Shown here: positions 37,309 through 45,952 of the stretch, piece by piece
Layout of the letters: each line of letters opens with the position of its first letter
How positions within the stretch are numbered: position 1 is the first letter of the stretch
From: Sphingosinicella terrae
Lineage (GTDB): Bacteria; Pseudomonadota; Alphaproteobacteria; Sphingomonadales; Sphingomonadaceae
Direction of reading: 5' to 3'
NCBI RefSeq assembly: GCF_003347635.1
Contig: NZ_QDFY01000003.1
Location: 310,001-374,000, forward strand
DNA length: 64,000 nt
Made by a program: the position numbers and the translations under genes
The notes under the pieces: model-generated
Told to the model about the DNA's origin: nothing
The model's input: only the letters and a program-made list of their open reading frames with translations
Databases searched by the model: none

Positions 37309-38544
37309 ATGAAGACGTCAGACATCGTCGTGATAGGCGCGGGGATCATCGGCATGAGCGCGGCCTTCCAGATCGCCCGCCGCTCGAAGGCGCGGATCGT
37401 CGTGCTCGAGAAGGGTGCGGGGCCGGGCGAGGGATCGACCGGCGCCTCTTCGGCCGTGTGCCGCTTCCGCTATTCCTATCCCGAGATCGTGCAATTGGCG
37501 AAGGATGGGATCGGCGCCTATCGCCACTGGCCGGACTTCATCGGCAGCGGCGAGGCCCGAGCCCGCTTCCACGCCTTGGGCGTGCTCTGGCTGTCGGCCG
37601 ATCCGGATTGGGCAGGAAGCGAGGTAGACCGGCTCGGCTCGCTCGGGATCCGGGCCGACGCGCTCGACGATGCGGCCCTCGCCGACGCCTTTCCGGCCAT
37701 CCGGCCCTGCCTGATCTCGCCCGATTTGATCGGCGGCGAGGCGCATGATTGCCGCGGCGGCGGGCTCCACCTGCTCGAACGCGACGGCGGCTATATGGAC
37801 CCTGTCGACGCGCTTCAGGACCTGATCGACGCGGCCCGCGCGCGCGGCGTCGAGGTGCGGTTCAACAGCCCGGTCGATGATGTGGATGTCGAGGGCGGAG
37901 CGGTGACCGGCGTCCGGCTCGTCGGCGGCGAGCGGATCGCGTGCGGCACGGTCGTCGAGACGGCCGGGCCCTGGTGCCTGCCGTTCCTGGAGCGGCATGG
38001 GCTCGGCGGCCGCTGGCCGCTGGAGCCGACGCGGATCCAGATCGTCCATATCGATCGTCCGGCGGAGCTGGCCGGCGATCTTCCGGTCTGCGTCGACATG
38101 CCCGGGGGCATCTATTTCCGGCCGCAGAATCGCGGTCAGCAGATCATCGTCGGATCGGTGCTCGAAGAAGACGAGAAGGAGAGGGTCGCCGACCCCGACG
38201 ACTTCGCGCGCTATGCCGACGACGATTTCATCCGCCCCAAGCTGCACGCGCTCCAGCACCGGCTGAACGTGCCGGAACTGCGCGGCGCGATCCACGGCTA
38301 TAGCGGGCTCTACACGATCAATCGGGCGGACATGCACCCGATCGTCGGACCGACGCCGATCGCGGGATTCCACATCGCCAACGGCTGCAGCGGCCACGGC
38401 TTCAAGCTCGCGCCGGCGATCGGCGCCCTGATCGCGCGGCAGATCACCGGCGAATCCTCGGATTTCGACACCGCGATGGACCCCGCTTTTCTCGCCTTCG
38501 ACCGCCAGCCGATCCAGCTCGCCGCGATGAACGTGCTGGCCTAA
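37309..38544 (+). CDS. FAD-dependent oxidoreductase, sarcosine/dimethylglycine oxidase-like
   Basis: A 411-residue flavoprotein: DIVVIGAGIIGMSAAFQIA at the N-terminus, GSTGASSAVCRFRYSYPEIV near residue 46, and the C-terminal ADMHPIVGPTPIAGFHIANG with CSGHGFKLAPAIG. The SSAVCRFRY region and C-terminus are typical of sarcosine-oxidase-beta-like and dimethylglycine-dehydrogenase-like enzymes that remove N-alkyl groups. With the Rieske oxygenase it suggests stepwise N-dealkylation. Confidence 0.85.
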   Translation: MKTSDIVVIGAGIIGMSAAFQIARRSKARIVVLEKGAGPGEGSTGASSAVCRFRYSYPEIVQLAKDGIGAYRHWPDFIGSGEARARFHALGVLWLSADPDWAGSEVDRLGSLGIRADALDDAALADAFPAIRPCLISPDLIGGEAHDCRGGGLHLLERDGGYMDPVDALQDLIDAARARGVEVRFNSPVDDVDVEGGAVTGVRLVGGERIACGTVVETAGPWCLPFLERHGLGGRWPLEPTRIQIVHIDRPAELAGDLPVCVDMPGGIYFRPQNRGQQIIVGSVLEEDEKERVADPDDFARYADDDFIRPKLHALQHRLNVPELRGAIHGYSGLYTINRADMHPIVGPTPIAGFHIANGCSGHGFKLAPAIGALIARQITGESSDFDTAMDPAFLAFDRQPIQLAAMNVLA

Positions 38545-38553
38545 GGGCCACGG

Positions 38554-39765
38554 ATGGAACGGCACGACGTCCTCATCGCCGGGGCCGGCCATGCCGGCGC
38601 GCAGGCGGCGATCGCGCTTCGGCAGGCCGGCTTCGGCGGCAGCATCGCCCTGGTCGGTGCCGAGCCCGACCTGCCCTACGAACGGCCGCCACTGTCGAAG
38701 GAATATCTGGCGGGCGAGCGGCCGTTCGATCGGCTCCTGATCCGTCCGGCAGGCTTCTGGGAGGAACGCGAGGTCCAACTGCGGCTCGGCCGTCGCATCG
38801 TCGCCGTCGATCCGGCGGCCCGGGTCGCCGAGCTCGGGGACGGAGAGACGCTCGGCTACGGGACCCTGATCTGGGCAGCCGGCGGAGAGCCGCGCCGGCT
38901 GGCCTGCCCCGGGGCGGAGCTCGAGCGGGTCCATTCGATCCGCTGCCGCGCCGACGCCGACCGGATCGTGGCAGCGCTGCCCGGCGTCCAAAGCGTCGTC
39001 GTGGTCGGCGGCGGATTCATCGGCCTGGAGGCGGCGGCGGTCCTGAGCAAGCTCGGCAAGACCGTCACCGTGCTCGAGGCGCTCGACCGGGTGCTCGCCC
39101 GCGTCGCCGGAGAGCCGATCTCGCGCTTCTACGAGGCCGAGCATCGCGCGCACGGCGTCGCGGTCCGGACCGAAATCGCGGTCGAGGGCATCTCCGACTC
39201 CGACTCCGCGGCCGCCGTCCAGCTCGCCGGCGGCGAGATCCTCCCGGCGGACATGGTGATCGTCGGCATCGGCATCGTGCCGGCCGTCGGGCCCTTGCTC
39301 GCCGCCGGCGCCGAAGGGGGCGACGGCGTGAATGTCGACCCCCTGTGCCGCACCAGCCTGCCGCACATCCATGCGATCGGCGATTGCGCCGCGCACGAGA
39401 ACGTCTTCGCCGGCGGCGCCCGCATCCGGCTCGAATCCGTCCAGAACGCCAACGACCAGGCGGCGACCGCCGCGCGGGCCGTGGCCGGCTACCCCCACCC
39501 TTATGCTGCCCTACCCTGGTTCTGGTCGAACCAATATGACCTGAGGCTGCAGACGGCGGGGCTGTCGCTGGGCCACGACGACATGGTGGTGAGAGGCGAC
39601 CCGGCCACCCGCGCCTTTTCGGTCCTCTATCTGAGAGAGGGGCGATTGATCGCCGCCGACTGCGTCAACCGGGTCAAGGATTATGTGCAGGCCCGAAAGC
39701 TGATCGCCGCCGGCGGCATGACAGAGCGGCGGAGTCTGAGCGATCCGGATCGCCCGCTCGCCTGA
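38554..39765 (+). CDS. NAD(P)H-dependent ferredoxin/rubredoxin-type reductase (FAD)
   Basis: A 403-residue reductase with DVLIAGAGHAGAQAAIALRQ, LPYERPPLSKEYL, the NAD-binding VVVVGGGFIGLEAAAVLSKLG near residue 149, IHAIGDCAAHENVF, and the C-terminal W-x-NQYD region (WFWSNQYDLRLQTAG) of rhodocoxin/putidaredoxin-reductase relatives. It should feed electrons to the Rieske oxygenase via a [2Fe-2S] ferredoxin encoded elsewhere. Last gene of the operon. Confidence 0.87.
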   Translation: MERHDVLIAGAGHAGAQAAIALRQAGFGGSIALVGAEPDLPYERPPLSKEYLAGERPFDRLLIRPAGFWEEREVQLRLGRRIVAVDPAARVAELGDGETLGYGTLIWAAGGEPRRLACPGAELERVHSIRCRADADRIVAALPGVQSVVVVGGGFIGLEAAAVLSKLGKTVTVLEALDRVLARVAGEPISRFYEAEHRAHGVAVRTEIAVEGISDSDSAAAVQLAGGEILPADMVIVGIGIVPAVGPLLAAGAEGGDGVNVDPLCRTSLPHIHAIGDCAAHENVFAGGARIRLESVQNANDQAATAARAVAGYPHPYAALPWFWSNQYDLRLQTAGLSLGHDDMVVRGDPATRAFSVLYLREGRLIAADCVNRVKDYVQARKLIAAGGMTERRSLSDPDRPLA

Positions 39766-39783
39766 AGCGGCAACGCGCCTCTG

Positions 39784-40890
39784 TCAGTCGCCGCCGAACA
39801 GGTCGCGGAACCGGCCGGGCTGCGAGCGCAGATACTGCTTCGGCGCCTTCACCTGCGCGCCGAGATGGGCGGCCGCATGCCAGGGCCAGCGCGGATCGTA
39901 GAGGATGGTCCGGGCGATCGCGATCAGGTCGGCGTCGCCGGTGCCGACGATCGCCTCCGCCTGGTCGTATCCGCTGATCAGGCCGACGGCGATGGTGGTC
40001 ATCCCGGTGGCCTGCTTCACCGCCCGTGCCAGCGGTACCTGATAGCCGGGCCCGACCGGTATCTTCTGCCTCGGATCGAGTCCGCCGCTGGAGACGTGCA
40101 TCGCCGCGCAGCCACGCGCCTTGAGCGCGGCGGCAAAGGCGATGGTCTGCTCCACGTCCCAGCCCTGTTCGACCCAGTCGGTTCCGGACACGCGCATGGT
40201 GACCGGGCGGTCCGCAGGGAACGCCTCGCGGACCGCATCGAACACCTCGAGCGGGAAGCGCATCCGGTTATCCAGCTTCCCGCCATATTCGTCGTCGCGC
40301 CGGTTCGACAGCGGCGACAGGAACTGGTGGAGCAGATAGCCATGGGCGGCGTGGATCTGGACGGCGTCGATCCCCAGTCGCGCGGCCCGGCGTGCGGCCG
40401 CGGCGAAAGCCTCGCGTATCCTGACCAGGCCGTCCCGGTCCAGCGCGGCCGGCGCCACGTCACCTTGGGCGAAGGGCAGCGGCGAGGGCGCTTCGGTCTG
40501 CCATCCGTGCGGATCGCCGGGGGGCAGCTGGCGCCCGCCGGCCCAGGGCCGCTCGGTCGAGGCCTTGCGTCCGGCATGGGCGAGCTGGATCGCCACCGGC
40601 ATGTCGGACCAACGCCGGACGCCGTCCAGGGTTCGCGCCATCGCCGCCTCGGTCGCATCGTCCCAGAGGCCGACATCGGCCCAGCTGATCCGTCCTTCCG
40701 GAACGACCGCCGTCGCCTCGATCGTCAGCAGCGCGGCCCCGGACAAAGCGAGCTGGCCGAGATGGATCAGGTGCCAGTCGGTCATCCGCCCGTCCTCGGC
40801 AGAATATTGGCACATGGGCGCGATCACGATGCGATTGCGCAAAGGCAATCCGCCGACCTCGATCGGCTCGAACAAGGCGGGACGAGGCAT
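39784..40890 (-). CDS. old yellow enzyme, YqjM-like NADH:flavin oxidoreductase
   Basis: A 368-residue FMN barrel. APMCQYSAEDG near residue 24 (the YqjM-type Cys), QLAHAGRKAS near 101, [20 protein letters not shown] near 180 and NRRDDEYGGKLDNRMRF match the YqjM subgroup, which reduces activated C=C bonds. It is convergent with the catabolic operon and may be unrelated. It shows the same signature run as the C-terminal half of the bifunctional enzyme at 2135. Confidence 0.89.
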   Translation of the reverse strand: MPRPALFEPIEVGGLPLRNRIVIAPMCQYSAEDGRMTDWHLIHLGQLALSGAALLTIEATAVVPEGRISWADVGLWDDATEAAMARTLDGVRRWSDMPVAIQLAHAGRKASTERPWAGGRQLPPGDPHGWQTEAPSPLPFAQGDVAPAALDRDGLVRIREAFAAAARRAARLGIDAVQIHAAHGYLLHQFLSPLSNRRDDEYGGKLDNRMRFPLEVFDAVREAFPADRPVTMRVSGTDWVEQGWDVEQTIAFAAALKARGCAAMHVSSGGLDPRQKIPVGPGYQVPLARAVKQATGMTTIAVGLISGYDQAEAIVGTGDADLIAIARTILYDPRWPWHAAAHLGAQVKAPKQYLRSQPGRFRDLFGGD

Positions 40891-40976
40891 GGCAGGCTCC
40901 CGGAGTCTGAAGGCTTCGATCGGCCCGCGCCTGCCACCGTCGGCCGGATTGGGAAAGCCCTATCCTCTATTCGGGA

Positions 40977-42692
40977 TCAGCGGGACGCCGCCCGGGCTTC
41001 GACGCCGGGCGGTGCCGGGCTGCGCGGCGCCGCGGCACTGCCGTCGAACAAGGCGACCTGATTCCGTCCTGCATCCTTGGCGGCATAGAGCGCCCGGTCC
41101 GCTTCGCGATACAGGATCTCGAACTCGGCCCCGGCCGGCCCGCGGCTCACCCCGATGCTGGCCGTGATCCCTCGCGCCTCGCCGAAGAGGTGGGCGAGCG
41201 GGAGCGACTCGATCGCCTCGCGGACGCTCGCGGCCACCTTGATCGCATTGCGGCCGGGGCCGGACACGCCGATGGCGAATTCCTCTCCTCCGATGCGCCC
41301 GGCAAATCCGTTTCCGGCGGCCTTGTCTTCGATGCAGCGCGCGATGCAGCGCAGCACGGCGTCGCCCACATCGTGTCCGAACCGGTCGTTGACCGACTTG
41401 AAATGGTCGACGTCGATCAGGAGCAAGGCGAAGCCGCCGCCATCCGCCCGCAAGGCCTTTTGGGCCCGATCGACGAAGCCGCGCCGATTGAGCAGGGCCG
41501 TCAGCGGATCGCTTTCCGCCAGCCGCTGCATTTCCCAGCGCGCCGCGTAAGCGGCGTCCCGCTCCACACGCAGGCGGGCCAGGCGCAACGTCTCGGCGAC
41601 GGAGAGCCACACCGTCTGGAAGGCCGAGGCGAGCAGGACGGCGAGCTGGGAGCCGCCGCCGAGCAGGGAAGGTCCGTAATCGACGACCTCCGTCGAGGCG
41701 AGCACGGCCATCGGCACCGCCCACGATAGGATGAAGTCGCGGGCCCCGGTATCGCCCCTGCGCCAGCTCCAGCCGAGCAGGAGAGCGACGGTGGCGAGAT
41801 CGACAAGCAGCAGGATACCGAGCACCGAGCCGAGCAACGGCAGCAGGCCGGACGGCGGAAAGGCCGCGAAGGCGCCGACGAGGCCGAAGACCAGCCCGCA
41901 TCCGATTGCCGGCCAGCGTGCCCAGCGCGGCAACCGTCCGGCCTCGGGAACGGTGGCGGCGCAAAAGGTGGCGAAGCTGATCGCCAGGGTGGCGAGCAGG
42001 GTGCAGAGCTTCGAAGCCAGCGATCCGGCAAGGCCTGGAAAGACGAGCAAGGCGAGCTGCGACCAGAGCAGGCCCCAGACGAAGACCGTACCGACCCAGG
42101 CGGCGTGCCAGCCGATGAAGGTGCGTCGCGACGCCAGGGCCAGCAGGCCGTTATACAGGGTGCTCAGCGCGAGCAGCGCGATCGCCGCGCCGACCAGGGC
42201 CGCAGCCAGGCTGGTCTCAGCTTCGGCCTCCCCCGAGGGGAGCAGGCGCACTCGGAAATGCGGATAGGATTCCAGCCGATCGAGCGCGAGGAGAATGCTC
42301 GTGACGGGCGACTCCCGCACCGGCGCCTGGAAGGCGATCTGGCCGCCGACGCGCCAGCGCTCGCCATATTCGCCGGCGGCCACGCCTTGGCGCTCGACAT
42401 GGCCATCGCGATAGCGGAATTCGACCTCGAGCCGGTCGAAGCGGCTTTGATGGACAAGGAGAGTGGCGCCGTTGGCGAAGGCGGCATCGGCGGCCGGGGC
42501 GTCGGCCCGCAGCCAAAGACGCGCGGCCTGGTAGCGCTCGGGTACGCCCGCGCAGGCAAAGTCGCGGCCGTCGGGCGCGGACGTGCCGGTTCCGGTCACG
42601 GCATGGCACAGGCGACCATCGAGGTCGCCAGCCGCCGCGAGCGCCGGGCACGTCCACATCAAGATCACCAGAGCGAGCAGGCGCCAGATCAA
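40977..42692 (-). CDS. membrane diguanylate cyclase (7TMR-DISM + GGDEF)
   Basis: A 571-residue protein: signal peptide (LVILMWTCPALAAAG), a periplasmic domain of about 150 residues, seven or so TM helices (about 180-380), a short coiled linker and a C-terminal GGDEF domain with DPLTALLNRRGF and the active-site GGEEF (FAGRIGGEEFAIG). The motif is a functional variant, so cyclic-di-GMP synthesis is expected. TTG start with GAGG five bases ahead. Divergent from the lipoprotein; the 42693-42902 gap holds only their promoters. Confidence 0.85.
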   Translation of the reverse strand: MIWRLLALVILMWTCPALAAAGDLDGRLCHAVTGTGTSAPDGRDFACAGVPERYQAARLWLRADAPAADAAFANGATLLVHQSRFDRLEVEFRYRDGHVERQGVAAGEYGERWRVGGQIAFQAPVRESPVTSILLALDRLESYPHFRVRLLPSGEAEAETSLAAALVGAAIALLALSTLYNGLLALASRRTFIGWHAAWVGTVFVWGLLWSQLALLVFPGLAGSLASKLCTLLATLAISFATFCAATVPEAGRLPRWARWPAIGCGLVFGLVGAFAAFPPSGLLPLLGSVLGILLLVDLATVALLLGWSWRRGDTGARDFILSWAVPMAVLASTEVVDYGPSLLGGGSQLAVLLASAFQTVWLSVAETLRLARLRVERDAAYAARWEMQRLAESDPLTALLNRRGFVDRAQKALRADGGGFALLLIDVDHFKSVNDRFGHDVGDAVLRCIARCIEDKAAGNGFAGRIGGEEFAIGVSGPGRNAIKVAASVREAIESLPLAHLFGEARGITASIGVSRGPAGAEFEILYREADRALYAAKDAGRNQVALFDGSAAAPRSPAPPGVEARAASR

Positions 42693-42902
42693 CAGGACCT
42701 CGTCGGCTTGAAAAGAGGGGCGCCCGATGCGGACACCCGGGGAAATAAGCAGGCCAGCGTCAAGAGATCGTTAACCGCGCTCGGCCAGGACGGACGACGG
42801 AACCCCGGCCGTAGCTTCGTGCTTGATGCTGGGGCCATATCCAGTTCCTTCACAATCGTGCGATAGGAACAGGAAGGGTGCGGCGATCCTGCGGTAAGGG
42901 TT

Positions 42903-43592
42903 ATGCAGATGGCGCGACGGCATCAGCTTTCAGATTGCCTAAGGGTGCTCCTGGCCGGCGCCCTCGTCCTGCTGTCCGGCTGCCAGACCGCGCAGGTCCC
43001 GCAAGAGCCGGCCATCCCTACGATCAGCGTCCGCGAGGAACCCGGCTGGCGTCGAGCGGCGCTGCCCGGCGACGTCGACCGGATCGACGGAATCGAGGGC
43101 GCGTGGGAGGAGGCGCTTTCCGCAGCCGAGGCCGCCGGTCACCGCAGGACCATGAGCAGCGAAGGTCCGCTGCTCGATCCCGGCGCCGCACTGCCCATGC
43201 CGGCGCCGACGCCGGGCGCCTATACCTGCAGGTTGTTGCGCTTCGCCGAGCCCAGGCGACGCGGTCCGGTGCTCACCGTCTATCGTCCCTTCTTCTGCAA
43301 TGTCGGCGTGGACGGCGATGCGCTGACCCTGATCAAGCAGACCGGCTCCGAACGGCCGGCCGGCCATCTCTGGGTGGACGAGCGGCCCGAGCGGCTGATC
43401 TTCATCGGCACCCTCTCTCGAGGCGAGCATGAGGATCCGCTTCCCTACGGCGAGGACCCCGAGCGGGACATGGTGGCCGTGCTCGAGCGGGTCGATGCCT
43501 TCCGATTCCGTCTCGTCGTGCCGTGGCCGCGCACTGGTGCAATCGTCGAAGTCTACGAGCTGACGCCGTCGCCGGTCCAGTATCAGGACTGA
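42903..43592 (+). CDS. DUF4893 family lipoprotein
   Basis: A 229-residue protein with a lipoprotein signal ending LVLLSGC (Cys near residue 27). The mature part contains DVDRIDGIEGAWEEALSAA and YTCRLLRF...FFCNVGVDGD, matching the DUF4893 family common in sphingomonads. Probably anchored in the outer or inner membrane facing the periplasm. Function unknown. Confidence 0.8.
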   Translation: MQMARRHQLSDCLRVLLAGALVLLSGCQTAQVPQEPAIPTISVREEPGWRRAALPGDVDRIDGIEGAWEEALSAAEAAGHRRTMSSEGPLLDPGAALPMPAPTPGAYTCRLLRFAEPRRRGPVLTVYRPFFCNVGVDGDALTLIKQTGSERPAGHLWVDERPERLIFIGTLSRGEHEDPLPYGEDPERDMVAVLERVDAFRFRLVVPWPRTGAIVEVYELTPSPVQYQD

Positions 43593-43685
43593 GCGGATCA
43601 GGCCCGGCGGCAGGAGCCGAACGCTTCCCGCTTCCGGACAAGGCGGTTATATTGTCCTTCCGTAACGATCGCGAAGGGCTCGCCG

Positions 43686-44024
43686 ATGCTCGAGGTGAAA
43701 CTGCGTCCCGGCGTTCACGGCTGCATCTATTGGCCGCTCGCCGTCATCAGCCTGGGACTGATCCCGCTGGCGATGAAATCGGCCGAGAAGCACTTCATCG
43801 CCCGCATGGACGAGGAGGGTCTGTGGACCCGCGGCGGCAGGCGCATTGCCTGGGGCGAGATCGAGCGTCTCGAGCGAACCGTCGGAAAGGTTCAAGGCAT
43901 CAAGATGTCCGACGAAGTCCTCGTCTTCACCAGGCAGGGCCGGGTATCGCTGCCGATGTGGCGGATGGAGAATATGGAGGAGGCGCTGGTCTATTTCGGC
44001 GCCCATTCGCCTGTCGCCCTGTAA
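43686..44024 (+). CDS. small membrane-anchored protein, PH-like
   Basis: A 112-residue protein with one hydrophobic stretch (IYWPLAVISLGLIPLAM, residues 14-30), then a charged soluble part with EEGLWTRGGRRIAWGEIERLER, a pattern seen in bacterial PH-like domains. No family assigned. It may belong with the short genes before the YcaO/TfuA pair, but the strand changes in between. Confidence 0.6.
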   Translation: MLEVKLRPGVHGCIYWPLAVISLGLIPLAMKSAEKHFIARMDEEGLWTRGGRRIAWGEIERLERTVGKVQGIKMSDEVLVFTRQGRVSLPMWRMENMEEALVYFGAHSPVAL

Positions 44025-44037
44025 GCGGCGGCGGCGC

Positions 44038-44295
44038 TCAGGCGGCCTGCCGCTCCTTGTGGTAATCGCGGCCGCGGTAGAGATGCGGAAGCGGCACGTC
44101 GCCCGACGCACGGGCTTCGTGGACGACGTCACGGGCGGCTCTCGCCATCCGGGAAAGCAGTCCCGGCCGATGTGAGGCCCAAGGTCCGGCCATCGGGGCG
44201 CGATCCCCGGTCCGGGCGCGGCCGGCGAGATCGGAAGACGGCAATACCGCCTGGTTGCTGCGTACCGCCAGCATTCGTCCATTCGCGTCGAACAT
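44038..44295 (-). CDS. hypothetical protein, 85 residues
   Basis: Starts at an ATG with CGGAG seven bases upstream (MFDANGRMLAVRSNQAVLP). It is basic and C-terminally rich in Arg/His (PLPHLYRGRDYHKERQAA), with no hydrophobic stretch, so cytoplasmic. No family recognised. The opening MFDANGRMLAVRSNQ looks like a conserved sphingomonad small protein, but I cannot check this. Confidence 0.5.
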   Translation of the reverse strand: MFDANGRMLAVRSNQAVLPSSDLAGRARTGDRAPMAGPWASHRPGLLSRMARAARDVVHEARASGDVPLPHLYRGRDYHKERQAA

Positions 44296-44500
44296 GGTTA
44301 ATCTCCGGGTCCTGACAGTCCTGCCGGTGCCGTCTGCATGATTGACCCTATATCCTTTCGATCGGGTGAGCCGCCACACCGTACCACTACGATGCGTGTT
44401 TCTACGGAGGCGGCGGCCTCATCTCAGCCAGCCGGTTCCTTCCTGCAGGGCAGCATGTTATGCCCTCGACTGTTCAGAAGCGCACCGAGGGAGGGGGACC

Positions 44501-44725
44501 ATGGCACGGAAGTTCATCATCGAGGAGCAGGGCCGCTACTATGTCTGCGAAGTGACGCTCGAATATGATCCCGCACTGGCGAAGACGAGCACAGCCCAGG
44601 AGGGAGTGCGCCAGGTGGCCGCCATGCTCGAGGAGGCCCGCCAGCGCGGCACCTGCCTTCAGGCCTGCGAGGTCGGCTCCGAGATGTTTACCCGCTCGCC
44701 GCTCAACACCGGCCCCAGGGTATAG
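44501..44725 (+). CDS. small protein upstream of YcaO (possible precursor or helper)
   Basis: A 74-residue protein, MARKFIIEEQGRYYVCEVTL at the start, helical middle (QEGVRQVAAMLEEARQRG) and a tail with TCLQACEVGSEMFTRSPLN. Strong Shine-Dalgarno (GAGGGAGGGGG). It ends 54 bases before the YcaO start on the same strand. It is not a typical RiPP precursor: there is no clear leader/core boundary, though two Cys lie in the last 25 residues. I flag it only by position. Confidence 0.6.
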   Translation: MARKFIIEEQGRYYVCEVTLEYDPALAKTSTAQEGVRQVAAMLEEARQRGTCLQACEVGSEMFTRSPLNTGPRV

Positions 44726-44779
44726 GTTCAGCCCGCGTGGCGTGAGGCGGCCGCCGCAGGCTTTCCCGCGGTCCGAACG

Positions 44780-45952
44780 ATGACGGACAGGTCCGAGGCG
44801 GCGCGGCCGCTCGGCCCGGCCGACCCTTTGCGCGTCGCGAGCGCGCGGGATCTGCTGCCCAGCGCCGGGCGCGCCGGTGGCTGGGCGGGCGTGTCCCGTT
44901 TGGCGGAGCTGACGCGGCTGGACAGGCTCGGATTGCCGGTCTGGCAGGCGGTGCGGCCGATGGGGCGCGCACTCAGCGTCCATCAGGGCAAGGGCGCGAC
45001 GGACGACGACGCCCGGCTGGGCGCCCTGCTCGAGGCCGTCGAGAGTCACGCGGCCGAAAGCTACCAGGCGGAGGGGCCGATCTGCCGGCTCCACGAACTG
45101 CCGGCGCGGGAGCGCGCCGCCGATATCGGCGACTTCGCCGCCGACCGGAACCGGCCGCCGCCCGCCGACCAGCCGCATCGCTGGGTCGCCGCCCGCGACC
45201 TTCGGTCCGGAGGCACGCTCCATCTGCCGTTCGATCTCGTCTCGCTCGATCTCACCCGCGCGGTGCCGTCTCCGTTCGACCGGGCCAGCAACGGGATCGG
45301 CGCGGGCGGGAGCGTCGAGGAGGCGGCGACGGTCGCCCTCCAGGAGCTGATCGAGCGCGACGCCGTGACGGAATGGCAGGCGCAGGGGCTGGTGCCCCGG
45401 ATGCGCTCGACGATCGATCCCGAGACCATCACCTACGGCTGGTTCGGAGCCTGGCGCCAGCGGCTCTCCGACGCGGCGGTGGCTGCCCGCTTCTATCGCG
45501 TGCCGTCCCTCACCGGCGCGCCGGTCGTCGTGTGCGAGCTCGGCGATCTCGGCAAGAGCGCCGCCGCCCTTCGGACGGCGAACGGCCGCGCCTGCCATCC
45601 CGATCCCGAGATCGCCCTGTTCAAGGCCCTGGCGGAGGCGATGCAGGGCCGCGCCACCTACATTGCCGGCTCCCGCGACGATCTGCTGCCGTCAGACTAT
45701 CAAGTACCGGCGGGCGAAGGCATCAGGGTCGCCTTCGGGCTGCCGCCGCCGCCAGGCATGGCGCTTGTGGACTGGGCGGAGACGCGGCCGGGTCCGCGCG
45801 GGCTGGAGGGAATCGTCGGCGCGCTGACCGCCGCCGGCTGCGATCGGATCGCTCTTGTCGAGCTTGCCCGGCCGGAGGGCCTTGCGGTCGTCCGCGCCTT
45901 CGTCTGCGGTCTCGCCTCTATCCGGCGGCGGCGGCGGACGGTGGGCCGATGA
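44780..45952 (+). CDS. YcaO-domain protein (TfuA-associated)
   Basis: A 390-residue YcaO ATP-dependent cyclodehydratase/thioamidating-type protein. GKGATDDDARLGALLEAVES (residues 70-89) and NGIGAGGSVEEAATVALQEL with IERDAV (171-196) carry the Glu residues that bind ATP-Mg. It lacks the PxPxP C-terminus of azoline-forming YcaOs and no E1-like/ocin-ThiF gene is near, as expected for TfuA-partnered thioamide formation. Its stop overlaps the TfuA start (ATGA). No strong ribosome site at the ATG. Confidence 0.85.
   Translation: MTDRSEAARPLGPADPLRVASARDLLPSAGRAGGWAGVSRLAELTRLDRLGLPVWQAVRPMGRALSVHQGKGATDDDARLGALLEAVESHAAESYQAEGPICRLHELPARERAADIGDFAADRNRPPPADQPHRWVAARDLRSGGTLHLPFDLVSLDLTRAVPSPFDRASNGIGAGGSVEEAATVALQELIERDAVTEWQAQGLVPRMRSTIDPETITYGWFGAWRQRLSDAAVAARFYRVPSLTGAPVVVCELGDLGKSAAALRTANGRACHPDPEIALFKALAEAMQGRATYIAGSRDDLLPSDYQVPAGEGIRVAFGLPPPPGMALVDWAETRPGPRGLEGIVGALTAAGCDRIALVELARPEGLAVVRAFVCGLASIRRRRRTVGR

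Noticed and set aside
37318-39498. Minus-strand open frame of 726 codons opposite the flavoprotein and reductase genes
   Set aside because: Low-complexity translation with no motif, antisense to genes with complete FAD and NAD motifs.
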